DNA of 64,000 nucleotides from an uncultured Lachnospiraceae bacterium (GCA_947629865.1 CANRFJ010000014.1:1-64000); one strand, 5' to 3'; positions 21,181 through 32,277 are shown, counted from the first letter of the stretch. Translations and numbers: made by a program. The notes: generated from the sequence alone by a model not told the origin.

Positions 21181-22359
21181 TTACAAGTATTTCTTCAGCG
21201 TCTCTGCCTTGTCCAGTTTCTCCCAGGGCAGATCCAAATCCTCTCGGCCAAAGTGACCGTAGGCGGCTGTCTGTCCGTAAATCGGCCGTCTGAGATCTAA
21301 CATACGGATAATACCGGCTGGCCGCAGATCAAAGTTCTCATTAATTATATCCACCAGTTTCTCGTCCGGAAGTCTGCCGGTGCCGAAGGTGTCGATGCGA
21401 ACGGAAGTCGGAGCGGCTACGCCGATGGCATAGGACAACTGAATCTCCGCCCGGTCGCACAGTCCGGCGGCCACGAGGTTCTTTGCCGCATAGCGGGCCG
21501 CATAGGCCGCAGAGCGGTCAACCTTGGTTGGATCCTTGCCGGAGAAGGCGCCTCCTCCGTGGCGAGCCCAGCCGCCATATGTATCCACAATGATTTTCCG
21601 TCCGGTCAGGCCGCTGTCTCCGTTTGGCCCGCCGACGACAAACCGTCCGGTGGGGTTAATGAAAAATTTTGTATCGGCATCAATCAACTTTTCCGGTAAA
21701 ACGGCGTTGATGACATGCTCCCGTATATCCTTCTGAATCTGTTCCCACGATATATCTTCGCGGTGCTGGGAGGAGACGACGATGGCGTCCAGGCGCAATG
21801 GCCGTCCGTCCGCGTCATATTCCACCGTAACCTGTGATTTCCCGTCCGGAAGAAGGTACGGCAGCGTGCCGTCCTTGCGAACCTTTGACAGCCGGCGCGT
21901 CAGTTTGTGTGCCAGGTGAATCGGGTAGGGCATATAGTCCGGACTCTCATTGGTGGCATATCCGAACATCATTCCCTGGTCGCCTGCGCCGATGGCGTCG
22001 ATCTGGGAGTCCGTGAGACGGGCCTCCAGAGCCTTGTCCACTCCCTGTGCGATATCCGGCGACTGCCTGTCCAGTGTGACTTTGACCTCGCATCGGCGGC
22101 CGTCAAAGCCCTTGCTGACGTCGTCATAACCAATCCCGCAGATAGTGTCGCGGGCAATCTTCTCTATGTCAACCTGGGCGCGGGAGGTGATCTCACCCAT
22201 GACCAGTACAAAATCAGTCGTAATAGACGACTCGCAGGCGACGCGGCTCATCGGATCCTGCGTGAGTATGGCGTCCAATACGGCATCGGAAATCTGATCG
22301 CATATTTTATCCGGATGTCCCTCCGTCACAGATTCTGACGTGAATAGTATTTTACCCAT
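21181..22359 (-). CDS. metK: S-adenosylmethionine synthetase
   Basis: [53 protein letters not shown]. Confidence 0.97.
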   Translation of the reverse strand: MGKILFTSESVTEGHPDKICDQISDAVLDAILTQDPMSRVACESSITTDFVLVMGEITSRAQVDIEKIARDTICGIGYDDVSKGFDGRRCEVKVTLDRQSPDIAQGVDKALEARLTDSQIDAIGAGDQGMMFGYATNESPDYMPYPIHLAHKLTRRLSKVRKDGTLPYLLPDGKSQVTVEYDADGRPLRLDAIVVSSQHREDISWEQIQKDIREHVINAVLPEKLIDADTKFFINPTGRFVVGGPNGDSGLTGRKIIVDTYGGWARHGGGAFSGKDPTKVDRSAAYAARYAAKNLVAAGLCDRAEIQLSYAIGVAAPTSVRIDTFGTGRLPDEKLVDIINENFDLRPAGIIRMLDLRRPIYGQTAAYGHFGREDLDLPWEKLDKAETLKKYL

Positions 22360-22563
22360 GGTATTCCTCCATTCTGAAGTAAGGCATTTTTCATTATATA
22401 TAAAATTAAAATCTATAAACCAAAACGCATTTATATTCTACTATAACAAATTTCAATCGTCAAGGTGGAAACCGGCTCTGGCAGAAAAAGTTTGAAAAAA
22501 AGACCACAATAAACGAAAATAGTGGTATACTATAAGAAAAGAGAGAAGGAGAACGAAATCGCC

Positions 22564-23508
22564 ATGCAGGAAAAAGTGCGGAAAAGTCTGATCCGGCTGC
22601 TCGTCATGGAGCTGCTTTTATATATTTTTATCTTTGCCCTTGTGGGATTTGTCTGCATAGAGGGAAACCGGCTGGCAGCACCCTTCCGACTGGCTGTGTT
22701 TCTCATATCCGTCGCGGTGTGCACGCTGCTGCTCCTTGTGCGGAGAAACGTGTGGTACCGTGCGGTGCGGGGAATGGAGGATGCGGACAAGGCGGCGGAT
22801 ATCCGGATGCGGGAGGTCATTGCGAACATCACCCATGACCTGAAGACGCCGCTGGCTTCCATCAGGGGTTGTTCCCAGGGAATCCTGGACGGAGTGGCCC
22901 AGACGCCGGGGCAGACCAGAAAATATGTGGGAACCATTGCCCGCAAAGCCAATGACATGGCGGGGCTGGTGGATGAATTATCCTTTTTCGTACAGATTTA
23001 TCAGAAGGATATTGAGTACAATTTCCAGAACGTGGTGGCGGCCGATTATCTGAGCGACTGCGTAAGCGCCCTCTCACTGGATCTGGAGACCAGAAACATC
23101 AGCCTGGTATACCGGTGCGAGGCGGGCAGGGATGTCCAGATCTGTATTGATACGGAGAGAATGAAGCGGGTAATATATAATATTATCGGGAACGCTTCCA
23201 AGTACATACATACGGATATAGGCGTGGTATTTGTCCGTATCCGGCAGACACAGGCAGAGCTTATCGTCCAGATTTCCGATAACGGCGTCGGGATTGCGGA
23301 GGAGGAGCTGAAGCATATATTTGAGAGGTTTTACCGCACAGACAGCTCCAGAAATTCCAAAACCGGAGGAAGCGGACTGGGGCTCTCCATTGCAAAGAAA
23401 ATTGTGGAAGACCACAACGGAAGGATTTGGGCGGAAAGCGAGCCGGGCGGCGGTACGAAAATTTCATTTTCTTTGCCGAAGTTTGTGGACGAGAACGGGA
23501 AAATGTGA
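22564..23508 (+). CDS. Sensor histidine kinase
   Basis: ITHDLKTPLASIRG H-box, NIIGNASKY, DNGVGI, GGSGLGLSI. Confidence 0.9.
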   Translation: MQEKVRKSLIRLLVMELLLYIFIFALVGFVCIEGNRLAAPFRLAVFLISVAVCTLLLLVRRNVWYRAVRGMEDADKAADIRMREVIANITHDLKTPLASIRGCSQGILDGVAQTPGQTRKYVGTIARKANDMAGLVDELSFFVQIYQKDIEYNFQNVVAADYLSDCVSALSLDLETRNISLVYRCEAGRDVQICIDTERMKRVIYNIIGNASKYIHTDIGVVFVRIRQTQAELIVQISDNGVGIAEEELKHIFERFYRTDSSRNSKTGGSGLGLSIAKKIVEDHNGRIWAESEPGGGTKISFSLPKFVDENGKM

Positions 23509-23534
23509 TAGCATGGAGAGGAAGGGAGAGACTT

Positions 23535-24239
23535 ATGAAAAAAATACTAGTAGTAGAAGATGAGCAAGCGATTGCTGAACTGGAGAAGGACTACCTGGAG
23601 CTGAGCGATTTCGAAGTCACCATTGAAGCGGACGGAATAAAGGGAGAGAGAGAAGCGCTGACCGGAAATTATGACCTGCTTATTCTGGACGTTATGCTGC
23701 CGGGCAGAGACGGTTTCGAAATCTGCCGCCGCTTCAGGGAAAAATACCTCCAGCCGGTAATTATGGTCTCCGCCAAGAAAGAGGATATTGACAAGATACA
23801 CGGCCTGGGCCTGGGAGCCGATGACTACATGACAAAGCCCTTTAGCCCCAGCGAACTGGTTGCACGGGTGAAAGCTCACATGAACCGTTACGAGGTGCTT
23901 TCCCGTCAGCCGACGTTCAAAGAGGCGGACAATGATCTCATTGAGGAGGGCGATCTGAAAATCGACAAGACGGCCAGACGGGTATTTATACGGGGCGAAG
24001 AAAAGACCTTTACCACAAAGGAGTTTGACTTGCTGTACTTCCTGGCAAAGAACCCGAACCGCGTATTCTCCAAAGAGGAGCTGTTTCAGAAAATCTGGGG
24101 ATTTACTTCGGTGGGCGACATTGCAACCGTAACCGTTCATATCAAAAAAATCCGGGAAAAAATTGAGCAGGACACCTCGAATCCGGAATACATCGAGACG
24201 ATCTGGGGCGTGGGCTACCGCTTCAAAATGCCGGGATAA
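23535..24239 (+). CDS. OmpR-family response regulator
   Basis: MKKILVVEDEQAIAELEKDYLEL; LDVMLPG; winged-helix C-terminus. Confidence 0.92.
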   Translation: MKKILVVEDEQAIAELEKDYLELSDFEVTIEADGIKGEREALTGNYDLLILDVMLPGRDGFEICRRFREKYLQPVIMVSAKKEDIDKIHGLGLGADDYMTKPFSPSELVARVKAHMNRYEVLSRQPTFKEADNDLIEEGDLKIDKTARRVFIRGEEKTFTTKEFDLLYFLAKNPNRVFSKEELFQKIWGFTSVGDIATVTVHIKKIREKIEQDTSNPEYIETIWGVGYRFKMPG

Positions 24240-24261
24240 AAAAACTGAATATGAACATACT

Positions 24262-24300
24262 AAAAATAGCGGACCACGGAAAGCGGCTCGCTATTTTTTT
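24262..24300 (+). terminator. Intrinsic terminator after response regulator
   Basis: AAAAATAGCG...CGCTATTTTT plus T run. Confidence 0.75.
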
Positions 24301-24328
24301 CATTGTGATAAAGCAGGGAGGAAAGAAC

Positions 24329-25381
24329 ATGAAGACAAGATACATCATTCTCGCATTGACGGCGCTGGCGCTGTTTCTCGCCTTCCGGTTCCTGCTCCCC
24401 CTTGTTCTCCCGTTTGTGCTGGCTTATTTTTTTGCAAAGACGGTGCAGCCGGTAATTCATTTCCTGACAAAAAGACTGAAGTGGGAAAAACGCATCAGCG
24501 TCATTGTGGTGGTGTTGGTAACGGTATTTGCCATCGGGGGATTCCTGGTCTATATCGGCAGCATCGTAATCGGCCAGGCGATACTGCTGCTCCAGAAAAT
24601 TCCGGTGTATCAGCAGCTCGTCGGCAATGCCGTGGAGCAATTCTGCTGCCAGTGCGACAGAATGTTGGAGCTGAGGGCGGGAACCAGCTATCACTATATT
24701 GAGGCGCAGACACAGACCATGTATCACAATCTGGAGCAGGAGGTAATCCCGCGCCTGACCGCCTGCGCCACGGAGGCGCTCCGGTTCCTGGGGCGGGCGG
24801 GAGCCGGTATTTTTATTTTTTTTGTCTCCACACTTCTGATTCTGCTCGACGACTCCTTCCCCGCCGTGCACAAAAAACTGCGTCCGGTCGCCAGACGGCT
24901 CAAATATGCGGGCTTTGCCTATATAAAGGCTCAGGGGATTATTATGTTTATCGTGGCGGTGGTGGTCTCTCTGGGACTGATGCTGATGGGAAACGACTAC
25001 GCGGTGCTGTTTGGGATCGGAATCGCCATCTTTGACGCGTTTCCCGTGGTGGGGAGCGGGCTTGTGCTGGTGCCCTGGGCGGCGCTCCAGATGATTGGGG
25101 GACATTTTTACCAGGCGGCGATTCTGCTCACCATCTTTGTCGTCGCCACGTTTTTGCGGGAGATTCTGGAGCCCCGACTCTTTGGGAAAGAAATCGGCAT
25201 GAAGCCGCTGTTTGTACTAGTTTCCGTATATGCGGGCGTGGGCCTGTTTCGGGTGGGAGGGATTATCCTCGGCCCGGTGGCGCTGACGGTGCTGAAGGTG
25301 GTGAACGAGGTGCTGCTCCAGCAGGAAAAAGCGGTGGAGGGCAATAAAAAATCCGACGGGCACAAAGGCGCATCGGAGTAG
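24329..25381 (+). CDS. AI-2E/YtvI-family transporter-like membrane protein
   Basis: FLLPLVLPFVLAYFFAKTVQPVIHFLTKRLK; FPVVGSGLVLVPWA. Confidence 0.8.
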   Translation: MKTRYIILALTALALFLAFRFLLPLVLPFVLAYFFAKTVQPVIHFLTKRLKWEKRISVIVVVLVTVFAIGGFLVYIGSIVIGQAILLLQKIPVYQQLVGNAVEQFCCQCDRMLELRAGTSYHYIEAQTQTMYHNLEQEVIPRLTACATEALRFLGRAGAGIFIFFVSTLLILLDDSFPAVHKKLRPVARRLKYAGFAYIKAQGIIMFIVAVVVSLGLMLMGNDYAVLFGIGIAIFDAFPVVGSGLVLVPWAALQMIGGHFYQAAILLTIFVVATFLREILEPRLFGKEIGMKPLFVLVSVYAGVGLFRVGGIILGPVALTVLKVVNEVLLQQEKAVEGNKKSDGHKGASE

Positions 25382-25386
25382 AGCCT

Positions 25387-25812
25387 CTATCGGGAGATCC
25401 ACTGGCTCATGCCGGAGCCGTGATTGCCGAAGGGACGTCTGTGAAATCCCAGTTTCTGGTAAAAGGGTTCCTTGCCCATGGCCGACATCAGATTGACCAT
25501 AATGGTCTCTCCCTCCTCTACCTGCTTTCCGGTCCAGTCCAGGACATTCTCAATAATCTGCCGTCCCAGCCCCTTGGACTGATAGGAGGGACGCACGATT
25601 ACGTCGCAGATAAAATACACATAGCCCCCGTCTCCCACAACCCGCGCCATGCCTACCGGAGAGTCCCCGTCCATGGCGACCAGAATATACAGTGAGTTGT
25701 CCAGAGCGGTTCTCGCCCGCTTCGGGAGAATCCGGATAAAGTCCACGCTGGCACGCAGATCGTTGTAGTCTTCAATCGAGATTTCGTGGGTAAAATAAAT
25801 CGGAGATTTCAT
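25387..25812 (-). CDS. GNAT family N-acetyltransferase
   Basis: ICDVIVRPSYQSKGLGRQIIENVL acetyl-CoA binding motif. Confidence 0.87.
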   Translation of the reverse strand: MKSPIYFTHEISIEDYNDLRASVDFIRILPKRARTALDNSLYILVAMDGDSPVGMARVVGDGGYVYFICDVIVRPSYQSKGLGRQIIENVLDWTGKQVEEGETIMVNLMSAMGKEPFYQKLGFHRRPFGNHGSGMSQWISR

Positions 25813-25836
25813 TGGCGTCAGCCTTTCTGCCGGTAT

Positions 25837-26013
25837 CTAAACAAACTGGTTCGTTATTTCGTCATACTGATAATCCACCGATGAGAGGGTGGATCGCAGT
25901 TCATCTTCGTCCACATTATAGGTGTGGCAGAATTCCTCCAGGGACGAAAACTGGTCTCGTAATTTTGTATTTACATAACTGAGTAAGATAATAGGATCAT
26001 GCGGTATGTCCAA
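25837..26013 (-). CDS. DUF4250-like small protein (58 aa, TTG start)
   Basis: Hand-translated: LDIPHDPIILLSYVNTKLRDQFSSLEEFCHTYNVDEDELRSTLSSVDYQYDEITNQFV; RBS GGAGGTG. Confidence 0.75.
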   Translation of the reverse strand: MDIPHDPIILLSYVNTKLRDQFSSLEEFCHTYNVDEDELRSTLSSVDYQYDEITNQFV

Positions 26014-26123
26014 AAAAGCACCTCCAAAATAAATAAAACTAAAATCATTTTACATAAAAAGAGGGTTTATTGTCAAGCCTATCCTATAGAAAACAAATTC
26101 AGAATACCCATTGGGAGGTGGAC

Positions 26124-27545
26124 ATGAGCGAAAAATCAGTATTTTCAAGGGATTTTGAAAAGAATAAAGAATATATCGACGGACTGCTCCATGTGGACAG
26201 GAGTTTTGATATATTGTACCGGGTGGTGAAGGTTGGTGGTAAGAAGGCTTGTTTTTACTTTATTGATGGTTTCTGTAAAGACGAAGTTATGGAGAAGATA
26301 TTAGAATTTCTCTATAATATCAATCCGGAGGAGATGCCGGAGACGGCCCACGATTTTCTCAAGGAAAAACTGCCCTACGGGGAAATCGATTTAGTGAGCG
26401 GGGAAAATGATTTTCTGCAGCGGATGCTCTCCGGCGTTCCGATGCTGATGGTAGAGGGCTACAGCGAAGTCCTTGCCATGGATTTCCGCACCTATCCGGC
26501 CCGAAGTGTTGATGAGCCGGAGAAGGACAAGGTAATGCGCGGCTCCCGCGACGGTTTTGTGGAGACGGTAGTGTTTAACACGGCGCTGATCCGCCGCCGT
26601 ATCCGCTCTACGGAGCTGGTGATGGAGATGCACACGGTGGGAAAGAGTTCCCGCACAGATGTAGTCATCGCCTACATGTCAAATCGGGTTGAGAAGAAGA
26701 TGCTTGACAACATACGCAGCCGGATCGACGCTATTCAGATTGACGCCCTCTCCATGAACCAGCAGAGCCTGGCGGAGTGCCTCTATCAGCACAAGTGGTA
26801 CAATCCCTTCCCGAAGTTCAAGTTTACGGAACGGCCGGACACCACGGCGGCCAGTATCCTGGAGGGGAGCGTTGCGATTCTGGTGGACAACTCCCCCTCT
26901 GCCATGATCCTGCCCACATCGGTATTTGACATCGTGGAGGATGCGGACGATTATTATTTTCCCCCCGTCACCGGAACCTATCTGCGGCTGTCCCGCGTGG
27001 TTATCAATGTGCTGGCCGTGTTCCTGACGCCCCTGTTTCTGCTCCTTATCATGAATCCCCAGTGGATTCCGGCATGGCTGGACTTTATAAAGATTAAGGG
27101 AGACATAAACGTGCCGGTACTCCTGCAGCTGCTGATACTGGAATTTGCCATTGACGGACTGAAACTGGCCTCCCTGAATACGCCCAGTATGCTGAGTACG
27201 CCCCTCAGCGTGGTGGCCGGTATCGTGCTGGGGGACTACACGGTGAGTTCCGGCTGGTTCAACAGCGAGATAATGCTCTACATGGCATTTGTGGCGGTGG
27301 CAAATTACACGCAGGTGAGTTTTGAACTGGGCTACGCCCTGAAATTTATGCGGATCATGCTTCTGCTGCTGACGGCGGCCTTCAATGTCTGGGGATTCAT
27401 AATCGGTCTTATCCTGGTGGCGGTCTTTATTGTGACAAACAAGACGATGAGCGGAAAGAGTTATATCTATCCAATCATTCCGTTCAACCGCAAGCAGTTT
27501 CTGCGGCGTTTCTGTCGGGTGAGCCTGCCCCGCTCCGAGCAGTAG
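26124..27545 (+). CDS. GerA-family spore germination protein (SpoVAF-like)
   Basis: TYPARSVDEPEKDKVMRGSRDGFVETVVFNTALIRRRIRS; C-terminal TM helices. Confidence 0.87.
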   Translation: MSEKSVFSRDFEKNKEYIDGLLHVDRSFDILYRVVKVGGKKACFYFIDGFCKDEVMEKILEFLYNINPEEMPETAHDFLKEKLPYGEIDLVSGENDFLQRMLSGVPMLMVEGYSEVLAMDFRTYPARSVDEPEKDKVMRGSRDGFVETVVFNTALIRRRIRSTELVMEMHTVGKSSRTDVVIAYMSNRVEKKMLDNIRSRIDAIQIDALSMNQQSLAECLYQHKWYNPFPKFKFTERPDTTAASILEGSVAILVDNSPSAMILPTSVFDIVEDADDYYFPPVTGTYLRLSRVVINVLAVFLTPLFLLLIMNPQWIPAWLDFIKIKGDINVPVLLQLLILEFAIDGLKLASLNTPSMLSTPLSVVAGIVLGDYTVSSGWFNSEIMLYMAFVAVANYTQVSFELGYALKFMRIMLLLLTAAFNVWGFIIGLILVAVFIVTNKTMSGKSYIYPIIPFNRKQFLRRFCRVSLPRSEQ

Positions 27546-27618
27546 ATAGCCGCACAAAAATTTTTGTTTATAATTAAGTGGGAGATTTTGCCCCGTCTCA
27601 AAAAATATTTTCATTTTT

Positions 27619-27648
27619 GCAACATTTCCGGCCCCTCATTCGTTTTAT
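27619..27648 (+). promoter_or_regulatory. Candidate ECF promoter
   Basis: CATTTTTGCAACA-N16-CGTTTTATAT. Confidence 0.65.
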
Positions 27649-27700
27649 ATATATAAAATATTTGTTAAACTTATATATAAAACGAAAAGGAGGGGTTTTT

Positions 27701-28996
27701 ATGAAAAAACATGTGTTGGGAATTCTCTTGGCGGCCCTTATTGCAGCGGCGGCGGGAGCGCTGGCCGGGGAGAGCCGGAGCAAAGCAGTCTCATGGGAGT
27801 ATGCGGAGTCGTATACGGTGACAAAGGGCAAATTTGAGTTTAAGGCGCTGCTGTCGAAGGACGGGGGAAAGGCCTGGATCTACAGTGTAAAGGCGAAAAA
27901 GGCAGGGAGTTCGCCTACGTCCCTTACTTTCCCTGCGAAAGTGAAGGACGCGAAAGTCGTCCGCCTCGGCATGGACAAAACGGTTATGGGGAGTGAAGGG
28001 GAGGATGCCGAATTTAACAAGACAATCTTTGGCGAATGGGTTGAGCGCGCCCACGGAGTGGGAGGAGCGGGGCTCGACAGTATGAAAATTAAAAAAATGG
28101 TACTTCCGTCATCCGTCACGGAGATTACTCCCACGGCCTTCAGCGGAATGAAAGTACTGGAGAAGGTAAAGATTCCGGACGGGGTAAAATATCTGTATGG
28201 GGAGACGTTTTATGACTGCCCCAAACTGAAGGAGGTAACGCTGCCGAAGAAGATGATTGGATTTCAGCCGTACAGCTGCTTTGATGCCTGTCCGAAACTT
28301 GATAAGGTAATTCTGCCAAAGAAAAATAAGGCGTTTGTCCTGAAGAACAATATGATTCTGACAAAAAACGGGAAAACGGCTGTCTGGGCGATTCCAAAGA
28401 AAAAGAAGATTAAGGTTCCCGCGTCCGTGCGCAAGATTGTCTCCGGTGCTTTTTATGGCTCCCTTGCCCGGACTGTCACGCTGGGTAAAAAAGTCTCCGT
28501 GCTGGAAGCAGACAGTATATGCGGCACGGAAATCGAGAAAGTCAAAGTGGATCCGGCCAATGCGACGTTTGCCAAGGATGGACAGTGTATTTATTATAAA
28601 AAGAACGGAACGCTGGCAGTGGGTGTCTCACAGGCGGCTGAACTGGTGATTTCCCGCAAGGTAAAGAAGATCACAAGAAATTGCAGCATCTGTGGCACAG
28701 TGTCCGAGGACAGGCAGCTGTACCTGTTAGACATTCCGGCCAGTGTAAAATGTCTGGGGAAAGACTGGCTTGATGCCTTTGACGTGTCAGCGAGCGGTAA
28801 AGTGTACTTCCGAAAATCGACTCCACCGAGGCTGGAGAAGGGAGGAGATGTTAATACTGCTCCATTGCCGATATTCTGTAAGGTATATGTACCAAAGTCG
28901 TCCTTGAAAAAATATCAGAAATGGTACAGGGAGTCGGGGCTGAAGCAAATGCAGGAAGATGGCCTGGAAGACATGGCAACATGGAAAACCTTCTGA
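27701..28996 (+). CDS. Exported BspA-like leucine-rich-repeat protein
   Basis: Signal peptide MKKHVLGILLAALIAAAAGALA; LRR_5-type LEKVKIPDGVKYLYGETFYDCPKLKEVTLP. Confidence 0.8.
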   Translation: MKKHVLGILLAALIAAAAGALAGESRSKAVSWEYAESYTVTKGKFEFKALLSKDGGKAWIYSVKAKKAGSSPTSLTFPAKVKDAKVVRLGMDKTVMGSEGEDAEFNKTIFGEWVERAHGVGGAGLDSMKIKKMVLPSSVTEITPTAFSGMKVLEKVKIPDGVKYLYGETFYDCPKLKEVTLPKKMIGFQPYSCFDACPKLDKVILPKKNKAFVLKNNMILTKNGKTAVWAIPKKKKIKVPASVRKIVSGAFYGSLARTVTLGKKVSVLEADSICGTEIEKVKVDPANATFAKDGQCIYYKKNGTLAVGVSQAAELVISRKVKKITRNCSICGTVSEDRQLYLLDIPASVKCLGKDWLDAFDVSASGKVYFRKSTPPRLEKGGDVNTAPLPIFCKVYVPKSSLKKYQKWYRESGLKQMQEDGLEDMATWKTF

Positions 28997-29004
28997 AACA
29001 GCTC

Positions 29005-29877
29005 TCAGGACTGTGACAGAAGGGCGCGGATAGCGGCGATCTCCTCCTTGTAGGGAGGATAGCTTTTCTTCGAGTCGTCTGCGTCCTTTACATAAGGCGT
29101 TTCCAGGATTTTGGGAATCTGTTCAAAGCGGGGATCGCGTATCACACGGATCAGGGCGTCGGAACCGATATGCCCTCTGCCAAAGTTTTCATGGCGGTCT
29201 TTGTGCGCGCCCCGCTCATTTTTGCTGTCGTTGATGTGGAAGGCGGCGATCTGCTCCAGTCCCAGAATCCGGTCAAATTCAGCCATCACGCCCTCGTAGT
29301 CGCTGACGAGTCCATAGCCCGCATCATGGACATGGCAGGTGTCGAAGCAGACGCGCAGCTTTTCCGGATAGCGGCAGCCGTCATAGATAGCGCGAAGCTC
29401 CTCAAAGGAACGGCCGATCTCGCTGCCCTTTCCCGCCATTGTCTCCAGTGCGAGCTTCACCGGAGTGTCTGGGGAGAGAACCTCGTTTAAGCCCTTTACG
29501 ATCTGCGAGATGCCGGTCTCTGCACCGGCGCCCACATGGGCCCCCGGATGCAGGACGAGCACATCAGCGCCCATGGCTGCCGTCCGTTCGATCTCCTTTG
29601 CCAGAAATTCGACGGCCAGTTCAAAGGTCTCCTTTTTTACGGTATTGGCCAGATTGATGATATAGGGAGCATGGACGATGAAGTTCGCCATTTTGTTCTC
29701 CTCCATCAGTTTTCTGGCCGCCGGAATATTCAAATCCGCAATCTCCTTGCGGCGTGTGTTCTGCGGCGCGCCGGTATAGACCATAAACGTGTTGGCGCCA
29801 TACGACAGCGCTTCCCTCACAGAATTGACAAGCATATCCTTTCCACTCATTCCTACATGGGATCCTATTAGCAGCAT
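29005..29877 (-). CDS. nfo: Deoxyribonuclease IV (endonuclease IV)
   Basis: [53 protein letters not shown]. Confidence 0.93.
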   Translation of the reverse strand: MLLIGSHVGMSGKDMLVNSVREALSYGANTFMVYTGAPQNTRRKEIADLNIPAARKLMEENKMANFIVHAPYIINLANTVKKETFELAVEFLAKEIERTAAMGADVLVLHPGAHVGAGAETGISQIVKGLNEVLSPDTPVKLALETMAGKGSEIGRSFEELRAIYDGCRYPEKLRVCFDTCHVHDAGYGLVSDYEGVMAEFDRILGLEQIAAFHINDSKNERGAHKDRHENFGRGHIGSDALIRVIRDPRFEQIPKILETPYVKDADDSKKSYPPYKEEIAAIRALLSQS

Positions 29878-29978
29878 ATTGTATTTCCTCCCTGTACCTG
29901 TTGCCGGATTCTCTGGCAGCTCAGTTTTCTCATTACCTATATTTTAGGCTGTTGCCGCTCTTTTGGCAATAAAAACTT

Positions 29979-31304
29979 TTATGGCGCTGTACGGCGCTCC
30001 ACATGGCAGGGTATGGAGACAATACTGTGATAATGTTCCCGCTCTATATAGTGCGTATAGGTTCCCATATATTTTTTCACTATGTTTTCGATGTTTTTCA
30101 TGCCGAATCCGTGATATAGTTCCTGCGCCGACTCGTCGGCTGCGGGCGCGTGGTGGGCGATGGTATTGTCAATGTGTATGACAAATTCCATATTCGTGGT
30201 AAAAATCTGTACGGCAATCCGGCGGGGAGACGGACTCTGGATTTTGCGGCAGGCGTCAAGCGAGTTATCGAGGAGATTTCCCAATACAATTGAAAAATCA
30301 TAATTGTCAATTTCAATATTATCGTTAAATACCTGTATGTCGCTGAAAAATTCTATGTTCTCCTGCTCTGCCATCGCCATATGGCTGCTCACAAAGGCGT
30401 CAATCACAAGATTGCCGGTATTGATGCGGTTGTGCGTCTGCTCAATATCCTGGAGAGACTCCTGTATATAGGAACCAATTGTGTCATATTCCCCGTTGTC
30501 CAGACAGTTCTCAATAAAGAAAAAGTGTTTCTTCATGTCGTGGATCAGGCGGCGGGAGTTCCGATATACGGTGGAGATCTGCTGGTACTTGGCAGCCTGG
30601 TATTCGAGCTGGCGGTTCAGCTGCTGCTTCGCCAGATTAAGTTCCTCTACCTTGAGCACATTGTCTAACAGAATATAATTTGTGACATTGGCAAACAGGA
30701 TACCCGACATACCGATGAACTGGAGAACGGCCTGCATCGGCGTCATATCCATCTGAAAGGAAAAAGTCATCAGGATAGCAAGGGTAAAGAGCGGCATGAT
30801 GAGAACCAGAATGTTATAGGGGAGAGAAGTATTCTGCTTCTTCCTGCGCCACAGAAGAATGGTGACGTTCAACAGCCAGAACAGCACGACTTTGGAGCAG
30901 AAGGAACCATAATAATCTGCGGAGAGCAAGGTCTCAGGCAAAGTCCCTGGGAGAGAGGAGAACAGGATATATACGACGACCTCAGCGAGGGCGGCATATA
31001 TCTGAAAGGAAAGGACGACAAAGATTCTGTGCCGCAGAAGGCTCCTGTGAAAACATGCGAGCGCAAATGTCGTAGCCAGGCTGAAAGCCATTGTCACATA
31101 TATGCGGACATCGGAATGTGCATTTTCAAAATAATACGAGAGAAAATACAATCCCCCCTCGCACAGAACAAAACTGGAAAAATAAAGCCATGGGGCCGCC
31201 CACTCTTTTCGGGCGCCCAGTATCTTATTCAGATAAATATACAAAATCACGGCATCAAAAACAGAACTGACAACCGTAAAAACAGCAGGTAAAAGCACAG
31301 TCAC
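29979..31304 (-). CDS. GHKL-domain sensor histidine kinase (AgrC-like)
   Basis: N-terminal TM helices; IVLGNLLDNSLDACRKI; HGFGMKNIENIVKKY. Confidence 0.85.
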   Translation of the reverse strand: MTVLLPAVFTVVSSVFDAVILYIYLNKILGARKEWAAPWLYFSSFVLCEGGLYFLSYYFENAHSDVRIYVTMAFSLATTFALACFHRSLLRHRIFVVLSFQIYAALAEVVVYILFSSLPGTLPETLLSADYYGSFCSKVVLFWLLNVTILLWRRKKQNTSLPYNILVLIMPLFTLAILMTFSFQMDMTPMQAVLQFIGMSGILFANVTNYILLDNVLKVEELNLAKQQLNRQLEYQAAKYQQISTVYRNSRRLIHDMKKHFFFIENCLDNGEYDTIGSYIQESLQDIEQTHNRINTGNLVIDAFVSSHMAMAEQENIEFFSDIQVFNDNIEIDNYDFSIVLGNLLDNSLDACRKIQSPSPRRIAVQIFTTNMEFVIHIDNTIAHHAPAADESAQELYHGFGMKNIENIVKKYMGTYTHYIEREHYHSIVSIPCHVERRTAP

Positions 31305-31311
31305 CCCTCCT

Positions 31312-32052
31312 CTATCTTTTCATGGATAAAACAAGCATATTTTTGTGAAACAGACTCCGGATACTTTTTTCCCTGCGCCGGCTGAGCGGAATGGCGCTTC
31401 CGTCACTCATCACAATCTCATTTTCACGGAAATAATGCAGATGCCGTATATTGATGAGAAAACCGCGGCAGGGGCTCACAAAGCCATGATCCTCCAGTTC
31501 CTTTTCCAGTTCGCTGATCGTGCCGAATGCCTTCAGGGAATTGTCCATTAACTGCACCTGAATCATCTTCCGCTTGGCATTGACACATTCGATGGAAATA
31601 ATATTGGAAACCGGAACGAGTTCTTCGGTGAGGTCTGTTTTGAGAAGCAGTCGGGACGTCCTGGACTCATCAAAATCCTTCGTGATCTGCAGGAGTATCC
31701 GCTCAAAGTCCTCATAGGTATAAGGCTTTGTCAGATATTGGAACGCCTGCACATCAAAACTGTCCTTCATATATTGCGGGTAACTGCTCACAAAGATAAT
31801 TCGGGTGTCGCGATCCGGCAGCGAGCGGATCTTCCTGGCCAGTGTAAGGCCGTCGGGCTCCGGCATTTCCACGTCGAGAAACATGATGTCAAATATGCCG
31901 GACTGTGTGCAGCGCTCAGACAACTCCCGGCTGTCATAAAACGGGGTTGTTTCAAAATCAATATTGAGCTGCATACTGGCTTTTTGCAGGAAGTGCGTCA
32001 GTTTTTGCACGTCGTTTTTATCATCATCACATATAGCCACCTTAAATATCAA
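31312..32052 (-). CDS. LytTR-family response regulator
   Basis: REC domain FLDVEMPEPDGL; C-terminal LytTR GFVSPCRGFLINIRHL. Confidence 0.9.
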   Translation of the reverse strand: MIFKVAICDDDKNDVQKLTHFLQKASMQLNIDFETTPFYDSRELSERCTQSGIFDIMFLDVEMPEPDGLTLARKIRSLPDRDTRIIFVSSYPQYMKDSFDVQAFQYLTKPYTYEDFERILLQITKDFDESRTSRLLLKTDLTEELVPVSNIISIECVNAKRKMIQVQLMDNSLKAFGTISELEKELEDHGFVSPCRGFLINIRHLHYFRENEIVMSDGSAIPLSRRREKSIRSLFHKNMLVLSMKR

Positions 32053-32277
32053 AGAAATAACCCCCTTTTTTTGTACTAATTATATCATAAAAAACCGTTT
32101 TAGGCGAATTTGAGGATAAGCGGTCATTTTCTTGGAACGAGCGGTGAAATCTATTCGGAAAAAACCGTTCATACTGCAAATCTAACCACTTATCCGGAGA
32201 AAAAGAAAAAGGTATATTTTTGTGCTATACTCAAAACACAGGTTGCCAAAAGGATAGTTTATGCAAGGAGGAAATAT

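Noticed and set aside
22360-22460. SAM riboswitch upstream of metK, or T-box upstream of metG
   Set aside because: No S-box or T-box core found by eye; metG has a short leader after a consensus promoter.
22522-22563. GTG start for the histidine kinase at 22522
   Set aside because: Falls on a TATACT promoter-like sequence; ATG at 22564 is better placed.
29979-32052. Complete agr-type quorum-sensing locus
   Set aside because: AgrC-like kinase and LytTR regulator present but no AgrB-like gene and no clear AgrD.
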